Notes under the pieces: generated by a model
Told to the model about the DNA's origin: nothing
Database searches by the model: none
Seen by the model: the letters and a program-made list of their open reading frames with translations, nothing else
NCBI GenBank assembly: GCA_039707655.1
Contig: CM077668.1
Location: forward strand, 68,527,086-68,591,085
Source: Elymus sibiricus
Taxonomy: Eukaryota > Streptophyta > Magnoliopsida > Poales > Poaceae
Reading direction: 5' to 3'
Length of the DNA: 64,000 nucleotides
Program-made: the position numbers and the translations under genes
Shown here: piece by piece, positions 36,801 through 47,713 of the stretch
Numbering within the stretch: position 1 is the stretch's first letter
Layout: each line of letters starts with the position of its first letter

Positions 36801-37500
36801 GGAAATGATGTAGAATTTCTGGAAAGCATAAAGGGTCGTTTGAAAGGAGTTTTTCAAAGGAAGACCTGGTATGAAGCTACTTAAATATTGGGCATCAAGA
36901 TCTATAGAGATAGATCAAGACGTCTGATAAGACTTTCAATGAGTACATACCTTGACAAGATTTTGAAAGAGTTCAAAATGGATCAGTCAAAGAAAGAGTT
37001 CTTGCCTGATTTGTAAGGTGTGGAGTTGAGTGAGACTCAAAGCTCGACCATGGCAGAAGAAAGAGAAAGGACAAAGGTCATCCCCTATGCCTTATCCATA
37101 GGCTTTGTATAGTATGCCATGCTGTGTACCGCACCTGATGTGTGCCTTGCCATGATTCTATCAAGGGGTACAAGAGTGATCCAGGAGTGGATCACTGGAC
37201 AGCGGTCAAGATTATCCTTAGTAACTAGAGGACTAAGGAAATATTTCTCGATTATGGAGGTGATAAAGAGTTCGTCGTAAAGGGTTACGTCGATGCAAGC
37301 TTTGACACCTATCCGGATGACTCTGAATAGTAGTCAGGATACATATAGTGGAGCAGCCATTTGGAATAGCTCCAAGTGGAGTGTGGTAGAAGTGTCTATA
37401 GTATGACATAGAGATTTGCAAAGTGCACATGGATCTGAATGTTGCAGACCCGTTGACTAAAGACCTCTCTCACATGCTAAGCATGATCTGATCGAACCCC
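33845..37500 (+). pseudogene. Decayed gag-pol of the Angela element
   Basis: Copia order is clear despite about a dozen stops and shifts: gag (YDGSNNADWVRD at about 33857, ENSSIVEHVLK at about 34187, a ruined CCHC knuckle near 34545), protease (DTGS at about 34697 after a stop), integrase (HIGVKRMKKLH at about 35115, AETCRPCLMGKM at about 35185, and DRGGEYLSYEFG near 35469), RT (EKWLEAMKSEM near 36230, LVAKGFSQVQGVDY near 36393, a destroyed YVDD region near 36770) and RNase H ending in ADPLTKDLSH near 37447. Nothing here could be translated as a working protein. The LTRs are much better preserved, as expected for a copy spread by helper elements. Confidence 0.9.
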
Positions 37501-37585
37501 AGAACTCATTGGGTGTTAGATTCATAACAATGTAAATCACATGGTGATGTGTACTAGATTATTGACTCTAGTGCAAGTGGGAGAC

Positions 37586-39504
37586 TGTTGGAAATATGCC
37601 CTAGAGGCAATAATAAATTGGTTATTATCATATTTCCTTGCTCATGATAATCGTTTATTATCCATGCTATAATTGTATTGATTGGAAACTCAAATACATG
37701 TGTCGGTACATAGACAACACTGTGTCCCTAGTAAGCCTCTAGTTAACTAGCTCGTTGATCAAAAGATGGTGAAGGTTTCCTAGCCATGGACATGAGATGT
37801 CATTTGATAACGGGATCACATCATTAGGAGAATGATGTGATGGACAAGACCCAAACTATAAACGTAGCATATGATCATGTCAGTTTATTGCTATTGTTTT
37901 CTGCATGTCAAGTATCTGTTCCTATGACCATGAGATCATGCAACTCACTGACACCGGAGGAATACCTTGTGTGTATCAAACGTCGCAACGTAACTGGGTG
38001 ACTATAAAGGTGCTCTACAGGTATCTCCGAGGGTGTCTGTTGAGTTGGCATGGATCAAGACTGGGATTTGTTACTCCGTGTGACGGAGAGGTATCTCAGG
38101 GCCCACTCGGTAATACAACATCACAATGAGCCTTGCAAGCAAAGTGACTAAAGAGTTAGCCAGAGGATCTTGTATTACGAAACGAGTAAAGAGACTTGCC
38201 GGTAACGAGATTGAACTAGGTATAGAGATACCGACGATCGAATCTTGGGCAAGTAACATACCGAAGGACAAAGGGAACAGCATACGGGATTAATTGAATC
38301 CTTGACATAGAGGTTCAAACGATAAAAGATCTTCGTAGAATATGTAGGAGCCAATATGGGCATCCAGGTCCCGCTATTGGTTATTGACCGTAGAGGAGTC
38401 TCGGTCATGTCTACATAGTTCTCGAACCCGCAGGGTCTACACACTTAACGTTTGGTGACGATTAGTATAGTTGAGTTATTGTGTTGGTGACCGAAGGTTG
38501 TTCGGAGTCCCGGATAAGATCCCGGACATGACGAGGATCTCCGGAAGAGTCCGGAGGTAAAGATTGATATATGTGATAATAGTGTTTTGATCTCCGGAAG
38601 GGTTCCGGAATTCTCCGGAAGGAGTTCCAGATGTTTACCGAAGTGTTCGGGTGCAAGAACACTTTATATGGGCCAAGGGGTAAAAGCCCACGAGGTTTTC
38701 GAAGTGCAAAAGGAAGTTTTGCTGCTACCTTAAGCTGGTAAAGTAGTACTACCGCTACTGTAGCAGAGGTACTACCGCTTAAGCTGGTTAAGAGGTACTA
38801 CCACTACTGTAGCAGAGGTACTACTGCTTAAGCTGGCTAAGAGGTACTACCGCTACTGTAGCAACGGTACTACCGCTTAAGCTGGCCAAGCGGTACTACC
38901 GCTACTGTAGCAGCGGTACTACCGCTTGTAACTGCAGGGATCCGAGTTGGACTCTTTTCCTGCGGGCCAAACCGACCTTGTGTGGGCAAAACCGACCCGG
39001 AGGAGGCTTGTACTCCAAGTTTAGACCCCTGGGCTCAACATATAAATAGAGGGGCAGGGCTAGCACACGGGATACATTAAGATTTCCCCAAGCCGTGTGC
39101 CGGCAACCTCTAGTTCCTCCTACGTCATAATTTCAGTAGTACTTAGGCGAAGCCCTGCTAAAATTGTTCCTCACCAACAACACCACGCCGTCGTGCTACT
39201 GGAACTCTTCTTCCTCTCTGCTCCCTCTTGCTGGATCAAGAAGGCGGAGATCGTCATCAAGCCGTATGTGTGTTGAACGCGGAGGTGCCATCCGTTCGGC
39301 GCTGGATCGTGCTTGGATCGTGGGACGACTTGCGATTTGGATCGCGGAGACGTTCGACTACATCAACCGCGTTTCTTAACGCTTCCGCTTAGCGATCTAC
39401 ATGGGTATGTAGATTCACTCCCCCTCTCGTAGATGCTCATCACCATGGATAGATCTTGTTTGCGCGTAGGAAATTTTTTGTTTCCCATGCGACGTTCCCC
39501 AACA
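37586..39504 (+). repeat. 3' LTR of the Angela/BARE1-type element
   Basis: 1919 bp. It is collinear with the 5' LTR but has four rather than three copies of the 49-bp GGTACTACCGC unit (38725-38930), which accounts exactly for the 49-bp length difference. TATA box at about 39038-39050. Confidence 0.96.
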
Positions 39505-39591
39505 GTCTCACTATCCTGAACCTTATCTGCATTACTTGCTTTACCATTGCATAATGGGTTACTCTTCTCCAATATTCTGCCGGCATTCTAA
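39505..39591 (-). pseudogene. CACTA ORF1-like gene, upstream part of the exon split by Angela
   Basis: On the minus strand an open stretch (LEKSNPLCNGKASNADKVQD) runs into the Angela duplication and rejoins the frame at 28806. A possible splice acceptor (CCTCTTTTAG) lies just upstream at about 39587-39597. DNA from 39592 to 40118 is intron-like with no supported coding. Confidence 0.5.
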
Positions 39592-40118
39592 AAGAGGAAC
39601 AAGCAGACACATCACATGTTTAGCATGTAGTATATGAAACTCATTTTGGTAAACCAGTTCAGTAGTAATGTTGACAGGATTATACTAACTTGTCTTCTAT
39701 TGCAAGGTAGTACATAATAATAGCATGAAAGAAACAAATATCTATGTACTATGGTCACTGTATTGTCTATATCATCGTCGCTTATGTTGCCAAATCAAGA
39801 TAGAGACACAGTTGAAATCATATCTATTAAAGACAAAGCAGCATAGACAGTATAAGTGTGGAAAGCTACACATCACTAACAACACTTCTAATGTGCATGA
39901 CATGGAACATAACTGTTTATACAATTGAAACTGAAATCAACATAGAGCAAGAATTTACAATAGCAATCCAGTTAAAAAAATAGGTTTAAAACATACCTGT
40001 TGCACAATTGGAGTTTCCATTGGATCCTTCAAATTCGAAATTAGTTGGTATAAGTAAATACAGTGATGCAAGAGCAAAGGAGTATGCACCATAGCTACGG
40101 AATCTAACCTGAGAACAG

Positions 40119-42075
40119 TTGCTCTTCAGGTTTAAGCGTGGAGTTTGGGTTCACTGGGGTGGTCCTCGTGCTTTGGGCACTGAAGTTGCCTTACTAACTG
40201 CTCGTGTGTGCATGCTCTGGGGTGAAGAAGGTGCTATCTCAACTGGAAGTGGGTTACTATCTCCAGGGGTTGGGGTTAGATGGGGTGTAGCTGGTTCTGT
40301 GTCCAACGGGGTAGTGGTACAATCTGCAAGAGTGCCGGTTATGTGTGGTGGGGCTCGTTCTTGCTCAAGCACAACCATGGTTCGATCTGCATCGACGGGT
40401 AGCACCGTCCTTTGTGAAGACTGTGTTTTTACTCCCATAGATACTGCCATCAACCCCTCCAATTCAAACGGCTGATAAACAAGAAAATAAATTGAATGTA
40501 CAGACATTGTATGGTAGACAGATGCAGTAATTCATGTATATGTTGTCTAACCACTAATGAAAAAGGACAGCATGACACAATTTCACATATATGATGGCTA
40601 ACTAAACAGCATAGCATGACACAGTTACAGATATATGATGGATAACTAAACAGTATAGAATGACATAATTCAACATATGATGACTATCTAAAGAGGATGA
40701 CATGACATAAATAGGTTGGCATGAAATAATTCACAAGCATGTTGTCAAAGTATACAGGATAGCATGATATAGTTCACATATAAGATTGATATACTAAGCA
40801 GCTGGCACTCGCATATATGATCTCTACACTAAGCAGATGGCATTGAATATTGTGTGTGTGATGTCTAAACTAAGCAATGCAAGACACCATATGCATGATA
40901 TGAGAAATATAACCATCGCAAGTTAGAGCATACACCTCAGGTGGGATATAGGACTGGTCATCTGTTTCTGAATCCTCCTCTGAGGAGCTACCTGTAACCA
41001 GTGAGATATCTGCTTCAACAGATAGCATTGTGTGCACTGAAGACCTTGTTTTCACTCCAGATTTTTTCATAACCGACTCAAATGGCTGTTGCACAGGAAG
41101 AGTAGTTGAATATAGAAACATTGTCGACAGATGGAATACGTAATGAAGAAAAAGGATGACATGACATAATTGACATATATGATGCCTGGCTACACAGGAT
41201 GGCATTACATAATTCACATATATGATGCGTGGCTAAAAAAGATGGCATTGCATAATTCACATATATGATATAGAAACTAAATAGGTGGCACTCTGACAAA
41301 GCATGTCTAATCTAACCAGATGACATAGCAGTGCAAGACACCATATGCATGATATGAACAGCATAACCCTGCCAAGTTAGAGCATACACCTCGGGGGGGG
41401 GGGGGAATAGGAGAGGTCATCTGTCTCTGAATCTTCCTCCGAGGAGCTATATGTAACCGGGAAGATATCTTCTTCGACGGGTTGCACTGACTGCTCTGAA
41501 GACCTTGTTTTCCCTCCATATTTTTCCATCATCGACTCAAATGGCTGATACACAGGAAGATTACATGAATGTACAAACATTGTCGACAGATGGGATGCAT
41601 GATGGAAATAAAATAGTATGGCATGATACAATTCACATATATGATGACTGGCTAAACAGCATGGCATTGCATGACTCACATATATGATGTCTGGCTAAAC
41701 AAGATGGCATTGCACAATTCACATATATGATATAGAAACCAAACAGGTGGCATTCACAAAAAGCATGTCTAAACTAAGCTGATGACATATACGATTTATA
41801 AAGTAAGCAATGCAGGGCGCCACATGCATGATATGACCAACATCAGCATGCCAGGTAAAGAGCAAACACCTCAGAGGGTAAATAGGAGTGGTCTGCTCCC
41901 TCTGAATCCCCCTCTGAACAGTTATCATCATCTGGAATACAATCTGGCATGTGGGGAGGGGGGACTGCCACTGCGCCCACCATGGAGAGACGTCTACATG
42001 ACATTACATTCCCACGCAATGCTCTTCTATTTTTCTCTACATGTACAGTACGATTGTGTACAATAACTGACATGC
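40119..42075 (-). pseudogene. CACTA ORF1-like gene: repeated exon units
   Basis: Four related coding blocks on the minus strand, each following the pattern LPVYQPFE...GxKTRSS...PVExDI...SSSEEDSETDD...SYxPPEVYAL: at 41843-42070 (only the acidic half), 41380-41560, 40920-41100 and 40151-40475. The last has a longer Pro/Thr-rich extension containing TPHLTPTPGDSNPLP. Spacing between corresponding points is about 470-780 bp, filled with AT-rich repeats. This looks like tandem duplication of an exon plus intron, giving a repeated acidic, low-complexity region. I do not recognise a domain. Expression and splicing are unproven. Confidence 0.5.
40550..41800. repeat. Degenerate 44-48 bp intronic repeats around the exon units
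   Basis: Blocks of the form ATGACATAATTCACATATAT followed by GATGNCTGGCTAAACAGNATGGCAT occur at about 40572-40800, 41150-41290 and 41615-41760. They lie between the coding blocks and multiply together with them. Confidence 0.75.
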
Positions 42076-42659
42076 ATAATATAAAAAAACATAGTCAGAT
42101 TATGCAGGGCCTAAGGGGTGCATGCAGAAATCCAGACTGATGATAGAACACAGTCGATAGATCCAAAAGTAATGGTAGCAGGCAGATGATAGCTTCATTT
42201 AAAAAAGACAAATGATGGCTCCCATGACCACTACCACACTGCCTGTTATATGGGAGAAACTATTCGTATTTCCTTTTTGCAGCGGAGCCTAATGCTTTTT
42301 CCTTTCACCAAAAACATTTTTGTTGACTTGCATCGCACGTGCGTACATACTAGTATACTACATGTGCTCTGTTCTACTCTGAAAAAAAATTGAGCTTATA
42401 TGGAGAACATGTCCATTATTCTGGTTAAAAAGTTATATCTTAAAAAAATTAGTAAAAAGTACATGTTCCCATTGTAATCTAAATTTTTCTGAGCTTATTT
42501 GGTCCACATGATTATGAGATAATGGTTGGCTTCCTAAACTGATTCAAATTGTGGTTCAAACGAGCATTTAGTTTTCTCCCTATTAAGTTTGAGACCACCC
42601 TCCATTTCTTTCTAGATTTGCAACAGCTTTGAAATAAAGGATCCCTAAGGGATCTACAT

Positions 42660-42908
42660 TAATGTAGAGTAAAAAAGCGATGCGATGAGTGTACAACCTC
42701 TTTCGCATAGCCTTGTCAACCTGAGCATCGTTGGGTTGGTCGTGGACGATGGTGTGGCTGGTCTGACTGTCGGAGGCGGGGAAGAAGATCTGAAGCGTCT
42801 GGAGACGGCGCCGAGGGTACTGCTCCTCTGTGATGGACGGTTCCGTCGTTGGAGCAGCTCCAATGAGGCATACGACGACAAGGTTGAAGCATGAAAAGAC
42901 ATCAGCAT
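42660..42908 (-). pseudogene. Possible exon of the CACTA gene
   Basis: A Ser/Pro/Arg-rich frame of about 80 codons (SSPPPTVRPATPSSTTNPTM) on the minus strand, with better codon character than the DNA around it. It may be an N-terminal exon of the ORF1-like gene. No conserved domain, and exon borders are uncertain. Confidence 0.35.
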
Positions 42909-43239
42909 TAATCTATCTAAAGTGGCATTCTAATAGCATCTGCAATAGATGATGTAAAATACATCAACAAAAACTGATAGATATAAAATTCATCAGCCGC
43001 GCCATGGCGCCTCCAACAGATGATGTAAATACTGTTGACTCTGAACTTAATTGAAGAAACTACATTTTACAATCGAAACTGAATTTTACTGTCGAAACTG
43101 AATTGTACTGACGAAACTGAATTTTACTATCGAAATTGATTGCATTAGTAGCAGAGCACTTCGATAAAAGTTTAGGCCGCTCGAGCACTTGTAGCAAAGA
43201 AGCAGTGATCTAAATCAGCAGCCGCTCGAGCAGGGAACG

Positions 43240-43480
43240 CACTAGTAGAGACAGAGCAGCAGCGCGACCAACAGCAATAGTAGAGAGGCAGCGTGAGCGA
43301 GAGACGGAGCAGTAGCAGCAGCGGGAGCGAGAGATGGAGCAGTAGCGCGACCGACAGCAAGAGCAGAGCAACATCGTGAGTGAGAGACGGAGCAGCAGCA
43401 GTAGCACGACCGACAGCAAGAGCAGAGCAGCAGCACCTGCAACAGCGCGAGTGAGAGCCGGAGTAGCAGCAGCTACTGCT
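43240..43480. repeat. GC-rich degenerate minisatellite
   Basis: Three to four imperfect copies, about 60-65 bp each, of GCGCGACCGACAGCAAGAGC followed by GTGAGNGAGAGACGGAGCAG. Frames in it on both strands (Leu/Ser-rich or Arg/Ser-rich) are by-products of the repeat. Confidence 0.75.
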
Positions 43481-43703
43481 GGTGTGGACATCGCCGCCGA
43501 GGGAGCAACGACATGGGGGAGAGACACCGTGAAGGAAGTGGCCGGCGACGGTGCCGTCGATGGAGACCCGCCATGGCTACTCGGTATAGAGCATCGGCAG
43601 CCCCGTGAGATCGAATAAAAGATAAAATGCAGCTGTGAGTGCAGAACCTCCTTGGTGGCGCCGAGTAGGCCTCAGCTTCATCGGAGGAATTGGTGATAGT
43701 GCT

Positions 43704-44006
43704 TCAGTTCTGGTGGGGCAGGTGAAGAAGGCGCTGTGGGAATGGAGCTGGTGCGATAGACGAGGCGAACATCGGGGCAGCTCCTTGGAGGTGGAGGACG
43801 GGACGGCTGAACCGGTGGGACGATGAGATAGATGACGGATCCTCATCCGGTGCTGTGGATGAGGGACGTCGAGCTATTGCTATGGACGACGTCGTCGGGG
43901 AAGAGGCTCCGGCTGGGCGGCGGACGGAGGAGCGTGGGGTTTCGCGGGTTTTGGCGGCCTCAGTGTACGAATGGGAGGGGCGAAGGGGAAGGGAGGGGGG
44001 AGCCAT
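43704..44006 (-). CDS. Ser/Pro-rich frame, possible first exon of the CACTA gene
   Basis: ATG at 44006 in a GC-rich island, 100 codons (MAPPSLPLRPSHSYTEAAKT at the start), proline and serine rich, no recognised domain. GC content falls sharply upstream of about 44300, so this could be the 5' end of the minus-strand transcription unit. Alternatively it is a chance frame in GC-rich promoter DNA. Confidence 0.3.
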   Translation of the reverse strand: MAPPSLPLRPSHSYTEAAKTRETPRSSVRRPAGASSPTTSSIAIARRPSSTAPDEDPSSISSSHRFSRPVLHLQGAAPMFASSIAPAPFPQRLLHLPHQN

Positions 44007-44343
44007 GGCTTAGGGACGCGCTTGTCCGAAATGTGGGGTAAGTTACGAAAGTACCCCCACCGGTTTTCACCACGCGACGTCGAGGCGGCATTTCCGGCTG
44101 AGGGGTAGAAGTGGGGTTTCGCCTGTCTGGGCTACGCGACCGATTTCGGATGAGGAGGGAGTTTTCACACGCGTTGAAATTTCGGAATAACAAGGCGCGG
44201 CGCGGGTTGAAGAGGCGGGACTTTCGTAGCAGAAGAGACAAGAGATAGTCTAGCTTGAAAATTTCGGGATAACAAGGCGTTGATTCCATGTTCGGGAGAA
44301 CAAACTTAACGTATACATAAAAAATAATAGACAATTCATACAA

Positions 44344-45021
44344 GACAAAAGAGAGTAATGTCCCCTTTTATTATATTGCTACAAATGCCATTGAAAAACT
44401 ACAAAAAAATCTAAAAAAATCAGGAGAACAAGATTAGCGTGTACAGTACCAAATCAATTCGCACTTCCCTCAACAACAACAAAAACAAATCAATTCGCAC
44501 CACAACAAAGAGCCATGTCCCGTTTTATATGATTACAAATGCCAGGATCTCGAATTTAAATTTTTGAATCCACGTTATGTTGAATTGGAATATATCGTAG
44601 GTGATCTTGCGGTGTATAATGGATGTAGTCCTACATTTTGATCTTCCATCGTATATGAACATATTACTTCATCCAATGAATATATATTGTCGTCTACCAT
44701 ATGGACTAAATTTGAATAAATTTTCCCTATTTGAATACGATTGTTGTCAAGTTATACCATCATTTAAATATTATCTTCATAACAGAAAACATGCATATAG
44801 TACTATAATCATATTTAAATATGAACTACATGTACCTTACGATCTCCAATTCAAATATTTGTATCCATTTTATGTTGAATTCAAATCATGATACATTCAT
44901 GCTTTAGGTAGCCAGATGTTCGGAATAATCTAAACCTTGTTTTTCATATGTATAATGTGTTTATAACACACAACAATGCATGCCCCCCCCGCCGCACACA
45001 CACAACATTTCTATATCTATA
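44344..45021. other. AT-rich stretch without genes; short direct duplication
   Basis: About 170 bp apart, two similar blocks: GAACAAACTTAACGTATACA with ATGTCCCCTTTTATTATATT (from 44292) and GAACAAGATTAGCGTGTACA with ATGTCCCGTTTTATATGATT (from 44423), each followed by ACAAATGCCA. A C-run and CA dinucleotides lie near 44980-45007. No supported gene. Confidence 0.5.
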
Positions 45022-45451
45022 TCTATACACTATATAGTGTACCAATAACTTTGAATAACAACCGTTGGATGAAGCCGATCCGGTGGTAGAGACGTGGCAA
45101 ATCTGAGTGTTGTCCGTTGGATCTTCTCATTACTTCACCAGATTCTACCTGTGTACTATCTAGCAGATTATGTGGTTGAGCTTAAGTCATATGGACACTT
45201 TGCACAAAACATAAGGAACTTCAACTTTATTCTAGACTCTTCCATACTAGGATTTTTCTAAATTAGTTCTCTGTCCAAACTATCATTCATTGTTTACTTC
45301 ATATCCAAGCCTACGTACCTTGATAAATCATGCTTAACTTTGCGAATAGTACATTAGCTTTGAGATAGCCAATTAGACAAAACACACTCGATATGTTTTA
45401 CGTGATTTCAGTATCTAAGCTCTCACGTGCTATGCACGTATAAGTTACTAG
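45022..45451 (+). mobile_element. Small Helitron candidate, 430 bp
   Basis: Starts TCTATAC after an A and ends with a hairpin (ACGTGC-TAT-GCACGT at 45425-45439), ATAAGTTA and CTAG followed by T. The TCTATAC start is shared with the Helitron at 15924. The start sits in a TCTATATC repeat, so it may be off by a few units. No empty site is available, and there are no genes inside. Confidence 0.55.
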
Positions 45452-46083
45452 TAGATGTTAGTTTTGAAGGCCACACATTATCTCAGATTCGAATAGTTAT
45501 GTCAATGCATGGATGCAATGTGTGGTCAGACGATGCCTGCCATCGGTATCTAAAATTCAAATCGATTTGGGCTTGTTCGATTTATATATGGTATATAACA
45601 CGTTTGATTCAAAACCACACCACGCATATCTCCATTATATTCATGCGTGCATGAGTTACAAACATCATGATCTCTTATTCAAATATTTGAATCCACTTTT
45701 ATATTGATTATCATCTCTGTGAGTCTTTTACACGCGCGTGCACACACACACTCCTCATCCCTTTGTGGATAACGATAACTTTCCTATCGTGCATGCATAT
45801 ATGCACACACACTCCGCACCACTCGGAATCCTCTACATCACGCACACACGTTCTTTTGTTCTTTAGGTCGGTCTCCCATGATCTCCATACGTCTCTCCAT
45901 CTCCCTCTTTCCCGCACACGTCGATCGATATACCCCTCTAGCTAGCCAGGCCTCCCTATGACATGCAAACATGTACACACATAGTCCTTCCCGTCCTCTC
46001 ACCATCCATGCCTACCGACCTAACCCTGAGGCACGTGGGCATTGTCGCCACTCTGTCATTATCCATCTTGCACTCGTTGACTA
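45452..46083. other. Low-copy DNA with CACA-rich stretches, no gene seen
   Basis: Contains runs of CACACA and CTCTCC-type pyrimidine sequence. A block near 45980-46083 (CCATCCATGCC ... TCTTGCAC ... GTTG) is repeated in diverged form near 46650-46745. No coding frame has support. Confidence 0.45.
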
Positions 46084-46355
46084 CCCACAGTGGGAGTAAC
46101 ATAGGTGGTAACATCACAAATATCTAGGCAAAATAGATGATGTGGCAAGTAATTAATGAAGAAAGAGAGGCATGTGGTAACATAGCTAGTTACTCATAGT
46201 ATGAATGACATCACACATACCAAGACAAGATGAGTCTACAACCTAATAAATGAAGTGTTGCATGACACCACACATATGTTAGTCCCCACAGTGGAGGTAG
46301 TAACATAGACTAGTAACATATGCATGTTACTAGTCTAAGTTACTCCCCACTGTGG
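46084..46355. mobile_element. MITE, 272 bp, with nested palindrome
   Basis: Inverted ends CCACAGTGGGAGTAAC and GTTACTCCCCACTGTGG, with CTA on both sides (46081-46083 and 46356-46358) as a probable 3-bp duplication. A shorter near-perfect palindrome, 46284-46355, uses the same right end and a second internal copy of the left end (CCACAGTGGAGG). Class is uncertain; a 3-bp duplication suggests PIF/Harbinger-like. Confidence 0.7.
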
Positions 46356-47426
46356 CTAGTCGTACAAGTGTCACAAGCTAGCTGCACCCGGCACTCCCCC
46401 ACCACATACACCTCTCCCTCCCTTCGTCACTCTGGGTATTCTTTATCTCCGACACATGCATGCATGTGCACCAATCGATTTCACTCTAGGTGTAGCTAGG
46501 TCTCTTGCTATTTCCCCACACAAAATGACCGATATATATCCCTAGTTAAGTCTCCCCCTCTTTACCCATGTACACATCGATTGACCCAACCACAACCTCT
46601 CTACATTGGACCGCGTACCACACACACATTAATTGTCCCTCCCCGCCTCAACATCCATGCCTTCCGATTTATCTATCGACTAGACACGCACGCCCACGCA
46701 CGTTATTGTCCCCCCTCTTTAATTATCGATCTTGCACGTAGTTGTACTCCTTCCTTGTCTTTGTCTAGTTGGTCTCTCGCATCATCTTCCAGCATGCACC
46801 CCCCCTCTTTCATAGCACTTGCCAGAAAAGGGTTTCCCTCGCTTTGTATTACAAAGCAACCAACACTGATACAACCATATATCCGTGTCTATCGATATGT
46901 CATGTAAACGATCCCTCCCCCTCTCTTTTCGTATATCGCCCCCTGCACATACATATACTATGCATTCAGGCCTCTATTTGACAAACATATGTATAGAGGC
47001 ATGTCGCACACACAATCTCACTCTCCCTCTCTCTAACACATACACTAGGTGGAGGACATGTATGAAGAGAAGAGGTGCACGCACGCACTGCCTCCCTCGT
47101 ACACAAACGCAGGTACACGGTGGAGCACGTTTCTGTAAGGAGAGGTAGCACACGTGATAATTTGACGCATGTTGAAAGACTTTTTAATGATGTGGCACTA
47201 GTACTTCCGGTACGTTCAAAGCAGGTAGGAAACAAAATACGAGCAAGTTTTTGTTACGGGGCGATGTCTCTCTTTTTCAGTCAATATATTTATGAATAAA
47301 ATGAGGGGGGCATCAATGAAGACACGTGGCACATGCGTAGGCAGCTTCTTGTGTGGCAAAGCAAATGTTACACTTTACAAATTAAGTTAGGCGGTAAACT
47401 TAGAGCCCGTCGCATTGTCGTCGCCC
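46356..47426. other. Low-copy, pyrimidine- and CA-rich DNA, no gene seen
   Basis: Frames here are short and low in complexity. The block AAGAGAAGAGGTGCACGCAC occurs near 47065 and again near 48172, so part of this stretch is duplicated about 1.1 kb away. Confidence 0.45.
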
Positions 47427-47713
47427 CAACACACGGTCGGTCTGGCCCGCCGCTCACCGAAGGGACGCGCATCGGCTTGGTGCGTCACTAACATGTGCGA
47501 CCGCATGTAAGCAGTAGCACCAACACACAGTCGGTCCGGCCCGCCGCTCACCGAAGGGACGAGCATCGGCTTGGTACATCACTGACATGTGCGACTGCAT
47601 GTGAGCAATAGCATGAACAGACGGTATGTCCGGCCCCACCGCTCACCGAAGAGACGCGCATCGGCTTGGTGGTACGTACATCACTTATGTTCGACCGCAT
47701 GTGAGCAGTAGCA
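47427..47713. repeat. Three tandem copies of a 94-bp GC-rich repeat
   Basis: Copies begin at 47427, 47521 and about 47615. Each contains GCCCGCCGCTCACCGAAGGG (third copy slightly changed), GCATCGGCTTGGT, CACTNACATGTGCGAC and GCATGTGAGCAGTAGC. The first two units are each 94 bp; the third is a few bases longer. Confidence 0.9.

Larger units (their letters stand above)
28812..39504 (+). mobile_element. Angela/BARE1/WIS-type Copia element, full length, defective
   Basis: LTRs at 28812-30681 and 37586-39504, target duplication GTCTC on both sides (28807-28811 and 39505-39509), initiator-Met primer site at 30683, and purine tract AAGTGGGAGAC before 37586. Internal DNA is about 5.0 kb once a reversed solo LTR (31452-33313) is removed, the usual size for the family. 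The gag-pol frame is broken by many stops and frameshifts. It is inserted in an exon of the CACTA ORF1-like gene. Confidence 0.96.
26916..44343 (-). mobile_element. CACTA-superfamily DNA transposon (right end not found)
   Basis: The left end is CACTACAAAAAAAACTTCC at 26916, breaking the T2 pol gene (TTG at 26913-26915 is the presumed 3-bp duplication). Subterminal repeats follow, and a minus-strand ORF1-like gene spans at least 28494-42900. The end coordinate is a working limit at the promoter side of the last exon-like sequence. No matching inverted terminus ending TAGTG and no resumption of T2 was found, so the right end is deleted or highly changed. A transposase (TNP2-like) gene was not found, so it is non-autonomous. 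10.7 kb of its span is a later Angela element. Confidence 0.7.

Noticed and set aside
42330..42352. CGCACGTGCG palindrome followed by CTAG and T, resembling another Helitron end
   Set aside because: There is no loop in the palindrome and no TC start, and it lies between presumed exons of the CACTA gene.
43172..43527. Leucine/serine-rich frames that could suggest a membrane protein
   Set aside because: They come from translation of the degenerate minisatellite in several frames.
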